The translations under genes and the position numbers were made by a program. From an uncultured Leptolyngbya sp. (GTDB lineage: Bacteria > Cyanobacteriota > Cyanobacteriia > Phormidesmidales > Phormidesmidaceae): a DNA stretch of 8,445 nucleotides. The stretch covers positions 1 to 8,445 of the forward strand of contig CALBPH010000084.1 in the NCBI GenBank assembly GCA_937899365.1, read 5' to 3'. Below the pieces are notes generated by a model that saw only the letters and a program-made list of their open reading frames with translations, was not told the DNA's origin and did not search any database. Positions 6,289 through 8,445 of this stretch are shown here, in pieces; positions within the stretch are counted from its first letter, which is position 1, and every line of letters begins with the position of its first letter.

Positions 6289-6319
6289 AAAATAAAAAGT
6301 GGGCCTTGACGTCCCACTT
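6289..6319 (-). terminator. Terminator-like hairpin immediately upstream of rimP
   Basis: On the minus strand AAGTGGG, a 9-nt loop and CCCACTT form a 7-bp stem followed by UUUUUAUUUU. The shape is that of an intrinsic terminator. It lies 96 bases past the SDR gene's stop, so it probably ends that transcript. The U-tract, however, finishes only 19 bases before the rimP ATG. A rimP promoter must therefore overlap the hairpin or lie upstream of it, in which case the hairpin is inside the rimP leader and could attenuate the operon. Confidence 0.75.
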
Positions 6320-6414
6320 CTCACACAATCATTCTTGAACTGGGGCAATAAAGGTCTAGACAAAAGACGTACCCATTAGCATGGATACTATGGACTTTTA
6401 CTGCGTTACACAGT

Positions 6415-7512
6415 CTAGCGTGTTTTTCTTTGCTTTGATTCGATACCCGTGGCTTGGAAAAGTTCGGCAACGGTGGCGCAGTAGGTTTCTATGCCGAAGC
6501 TGGAAGGGGTCAAGGGGTTTTGATAAGTAAAATGACGATACTTTAAACAAAACCGATCCCAGTCTTCCATACGGACGTTGAAGAGCTTAATAAAAAAGTC
6601 TATGAGCCTTTGAGATAAAGGAATGCGGAAGTAAATGGAACGACCTAGATAATGGCTGACGGCTGTAACGGCCTCGTCGACGGTTAGGGCAGAGTTCCCT
6701 AACACGAGCTCCCTAGATTCACCTGTTTGAGGCGCGTGATCGATTAGGTATGTAACCACCGTGGCCACGTCTTGGGCATGGATGAAATGTAGGGTGCCGT
6801 CGGCGCTAAAAAAGCGAATCAGATCTATCCACTTAGTAACTTCTGATAAGCCGCTAGAGATGTGGGAGTAGGGCTTGTTGGTGTCACCCCCAAAAACGAG
6901 TGTGGGAAAGAGTGTGGTGATTTTTGGGAAAATTGCCAGGTCTTTGAGCTTTTGGTGACACTGATATTTACTGCGAATATAGTCAAACGATACTTGACCC
7001 GCTTCTTTAAGGGGCTGATTTTGTTGATTTAGAATGCTGGCGGTTGAGAAGTAAAGCACTTGCTGAACCCTGTCGGGATTGAGCAGGCTCATGATCTTTA
7101 GATTGGCGGTGACGTTAATGTCATAAATGGCGGGCGCTCCTCCCCAAGATGTGGCGATGAGGATGGCGCTATCCATCGTGCCTAGCAGGTCTGAAAATTG
7201 GTCGATTGCGCGGATGTCACCGTTGAGTACATGTACATTTGGGTGATGGGTAATATCTAGTTGTAGTTTGCCTGGATTACGCAGCAGTAAAAAGAGTTCG
7301 TGGTCCGTTTGGCTAAGCAGGCTCTCAAGGACATAATGGCCGATACAGCCGCTAGAACCGGTGATAAAAATTCTTTGGGGTGATGATGACCTGATAGCGT
7401 CTGCCAGTTGACTCACGGGTTGATTGGGCGCGATGTTTAAGTACCCTACTATTATTTTGCGTATAGGGTGCGAACAGTGATGACGACGGGGGAGACGCAT
7501 TACTGATTGCAT
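6415..7512 (-). CDS. NAD(P)-dependent epimerase/dehydratase-like extended SDR protein
   Basis: This is a Rossmann-fold protein of the extended short-chain dehydrogenase/reductase superfamily. It has the nucleotide-binding ITGSSGCIG (50-58), a GDI at 98-100, the FSTAS segment that supplies the catalytic Ser/Thr (155-159), and YIRSK (178-182) as the YxxxK catalytic motif. The substrate is not evident; sugar-nucleotide epimerases, dihydroflavonol reductase-like enzymes and structural relatives all share these marks. No membrane segment is apparent. The 45 residues before the Rossmann motif are basic and unlike the rest, and the ATG at 7512 has no ribosome site. The start could instead be the ATG at 7500 or the GTG at 7416. 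It follows hemE by 56 bases on the same strand, with a large hairpin between, and ends before its own terminator at 6289-6319. A link to tetrapyrrole metabolism is only suggested by position. Confidence 0.9.
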   Translation of the reverse strand: MQSVMRLPRRHHCSHPIRKIIVGYLNIAPNQPVSQLADAIRSSSPQRIFITGSSGCIGHYVLESLLSQTDHELFLLLRNPGKLQLDITHHPNVHVLNGDIRAIDQFSDLLGTMDSAILIATSWGGAPAIYDINVTANLKIMSLLNPDRVQQVLYFSTASILNQQNQPLKEAGQVSFDYIRSKYQCHQKLKDLAIFPKITTLFPTLVFGGDTNKPYSHISSGLSEVTKWIDLIRFFSADGTLHFIHAQDVATVVTYLIDHAPQTGESRELVLGNSALTVDEAVTAVSHYLGRSIYFRIPLSQRLIDFFIKLFNVRMEDWDRFCLKYRHFTYQNPLTPSSFGIETYCATVAELFQATGIESKQRKTR

Positions 7513-7518
7513 GGGAGG

Positions 7519-7559
7519 GGAATGACAGCCAATCCTAATAAACTAGGGGCTGCCATTCC
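7519..7559. other. Long hairpin between hemE and the SDR gene
   Basis: GGAATG-A-CAGCC pairs with GGCTG-C-CATTCC (11 pairs, one mismatch). The loop contains a further CCTA/TAGG pairing. It fills most of the 56-base spacer and lacks a U-tract in either direction. It begins 9 bases after the hemE stop and ends 6 bases before the putative SDR ATG at 7512. It may protect or end the hemE message, or reduce translation of the next gene. Confidence 0.7.
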
Positions 7560-7568
7560 TGACGTAGC

Positions 7569-8445
7569 CTAGACGGAAACTGCTAGTAACTCTTCGAGCT
7601 GTTTGCCGGTTTCAAAGAAGTGGGCTGCATTTTCTTCGGGGGTGCCGGGGAGAATACCGTGGCCCAGGTTTAAGATATGACCGCCACGACCCGCTTTGCG
7701 GACAGTATCGAGGATGCGATCGCGAATAAAGTCCTTCGAGCCAAAGAGGACACCTGGGTCAACATTACCCTGAACAATCATGTCAGGACCTAGACGACGG
7801 CGGGCATCAGCCATATCAACCGTCCAGTCAACGCTGATGATATCAACGCCAGACTCGCCCATGATCTCTAGAACGCCTGCACTGCCGCTAATGTAGAGAA
7901 TTAGAGGGGTGTCGGGGTGAGTTTCTTTTACCTGGCGCACCACCTGCTGCTGGTAGGGCAGGGCAAAGGTGCGATAGTCCTCGGGGCTCAGCTGACCAGC
8001 CCAAGAGTCAAACAGTTGCACCACCTGGGCACCGCAGTCAATTTGATAGCGCACATAGGTGGCAATCCCTTCGGCTATATGACTGAGCAGCTGGTGCAGC
8101 ATTTTGGTCTCAGAGAACGCCATTCCCTTAATGATGGAGTAGTTCTTAGAACTTTTTCCCTCAATGGCATAGGCGGCTAGGGTCCAGGGAGAGCCGACAA
8201 ACCCTAGGACCGTAGAAGCGTTGCCCACTTCATTACGAAGTGTGTTCAAAATCGTTTTGATAAACGGTAAATCCTCTTCCGGATTGAGGGGACGCAGGGC
8301 ATCAATTTGGGCCTGGGTGCGAATGGGAGGCTCAATCATGGGACCCTTGCTTTCGACGATGTCGAAGGGAATACCCATACCGGGTAGCGGGGTCAAAATG
8401 TCTGCAAACATGATGGCGCCATCGGGTCGACAAGCACGACAGTGC
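7569..8445 (-). CDS. hemE: Uroporphyrinogen decarboxylase (5' end outside window)
   Basis: HemE removes the four acetate carboxyls of uroporphyrinogen III to give coproporphyrinogen III, on the common route to haem, chlorophyll and bilins. The frame is open to the window edge (first whole codon at 8444-8442), leaving 291 visible residues of roughly 350. Missing are the N-terminal RQAGRY substrate-binding motifs. Visible marks are PDGAIMFADILTPLPGMGIPF with the catalytic Asp (fourth residue after the Met codon at 8411), SPWTLAAYAIEG with the conserved Tyr, FDSWAGQL, QGNVDP and NLGHGILPGTP with the conserved His. The in-frame ATG at 8411 is internal and not the start. The protein is soluble and cytosolic in the family. 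The downstream SDR gene is on the same strand. No defect is seen in the visible part. Confidence 0.98.
   Translation of the reverse strand, partial: HCRACRPDGAIMFADILTPLPGMGIPFDIVESKGPMIEPPIRTQAQIDALRPLNPEEDLPFIKTILNTLRNEVGNASTVLGFVGSPWTLAAYAIEGKSSKNYSIIKGMAFSETKMLHQLLSHIAEGIATYVRYQIDCGAQVVQLFDSWAGQLSPEDYRTFALPYQQQVVRQVKETHPDTPLILYISGSAGVLEIMGESGVDIISVDWTVDMADARRRLGPDMIVQGNVDPGVLFGSKDFIRDRILDTVRKAGRGGHILNLGHGILPGTPEENAAHFFETGKQLEELLAVSV

Noticed and set aside
1..8445. Mobile element, CRISPR array, tRNA or novel defence-type system
   Set aside because: No transposase, terminal repeats, regular spaced repeats, tRNA cloverleaf or unfamiliar multi-gene cassette is visible; the genes are housekeeping.

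Overview
The window is chromosomal DNA from an oxygenic cyanobacterium. The evidence is an interrupted photosystem II D1 (psbA) tail at the left edge, the cyanobacterial-style order rimP-nusA-ylxR-infB, a NusA without the extra C-terminal AR repeats, an infB with a very long basic/proline-rich linker, a small YLRETLETLAY-type protein that I recall as cyanobacterial, and two copies of the HIP1 octamer GCGATCGC (2582-2589 and 7716-7723). Base composition looks close to 50% GC. I cannot name the genus with confidence; an Acaryochloris-like or related lineage is only a guess.

Layout, left to right. Positions 1-47 hold the last codons of psbA on the + strand, followed by a hairpin terminator (80-109). 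Everything else is on the minus strand. A small conserved gene (519-325) has its own terminator (258-283) and converges with psbA. An operator-like inverted repeat (627-649) lies upstream of it, and a 36-bp perfect palindrome (679-714) lies just past the end of infB. The main block, read right to left, is rimP (6269-5799), nusA (5651-4272), ylxR/rnpM (4265-3999) and infB (3724-770). It links ribosome maturation, transcription elongation/termination and translation initiation. Further right are an extended SDR-family protein (7512-6415) and the 3' five-sixths of hemE (uroporphyrinogen decarboxylase), which runs off the right edge.

All the genes are housekeeping or ordinary conserved genes. I see no mobile element, CRISPR array, defence cassette, tRNA or rRNA, and no convincing undescribed system. 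The most informative material is in the spacers: a terminator-like hairpin only 19 nt before the rimP start codon, an 18-bp perfect tandem duplication between rimP and nusA, a 274-nt ylxR-infB spacer with two hairpins (one followed by six U), and a long hairpin between hemE and the SDR gene that touches the apparent SDR start. Together these suggest RNA-level control points within the nusA-infB operon, though this is inference from sequence alone.
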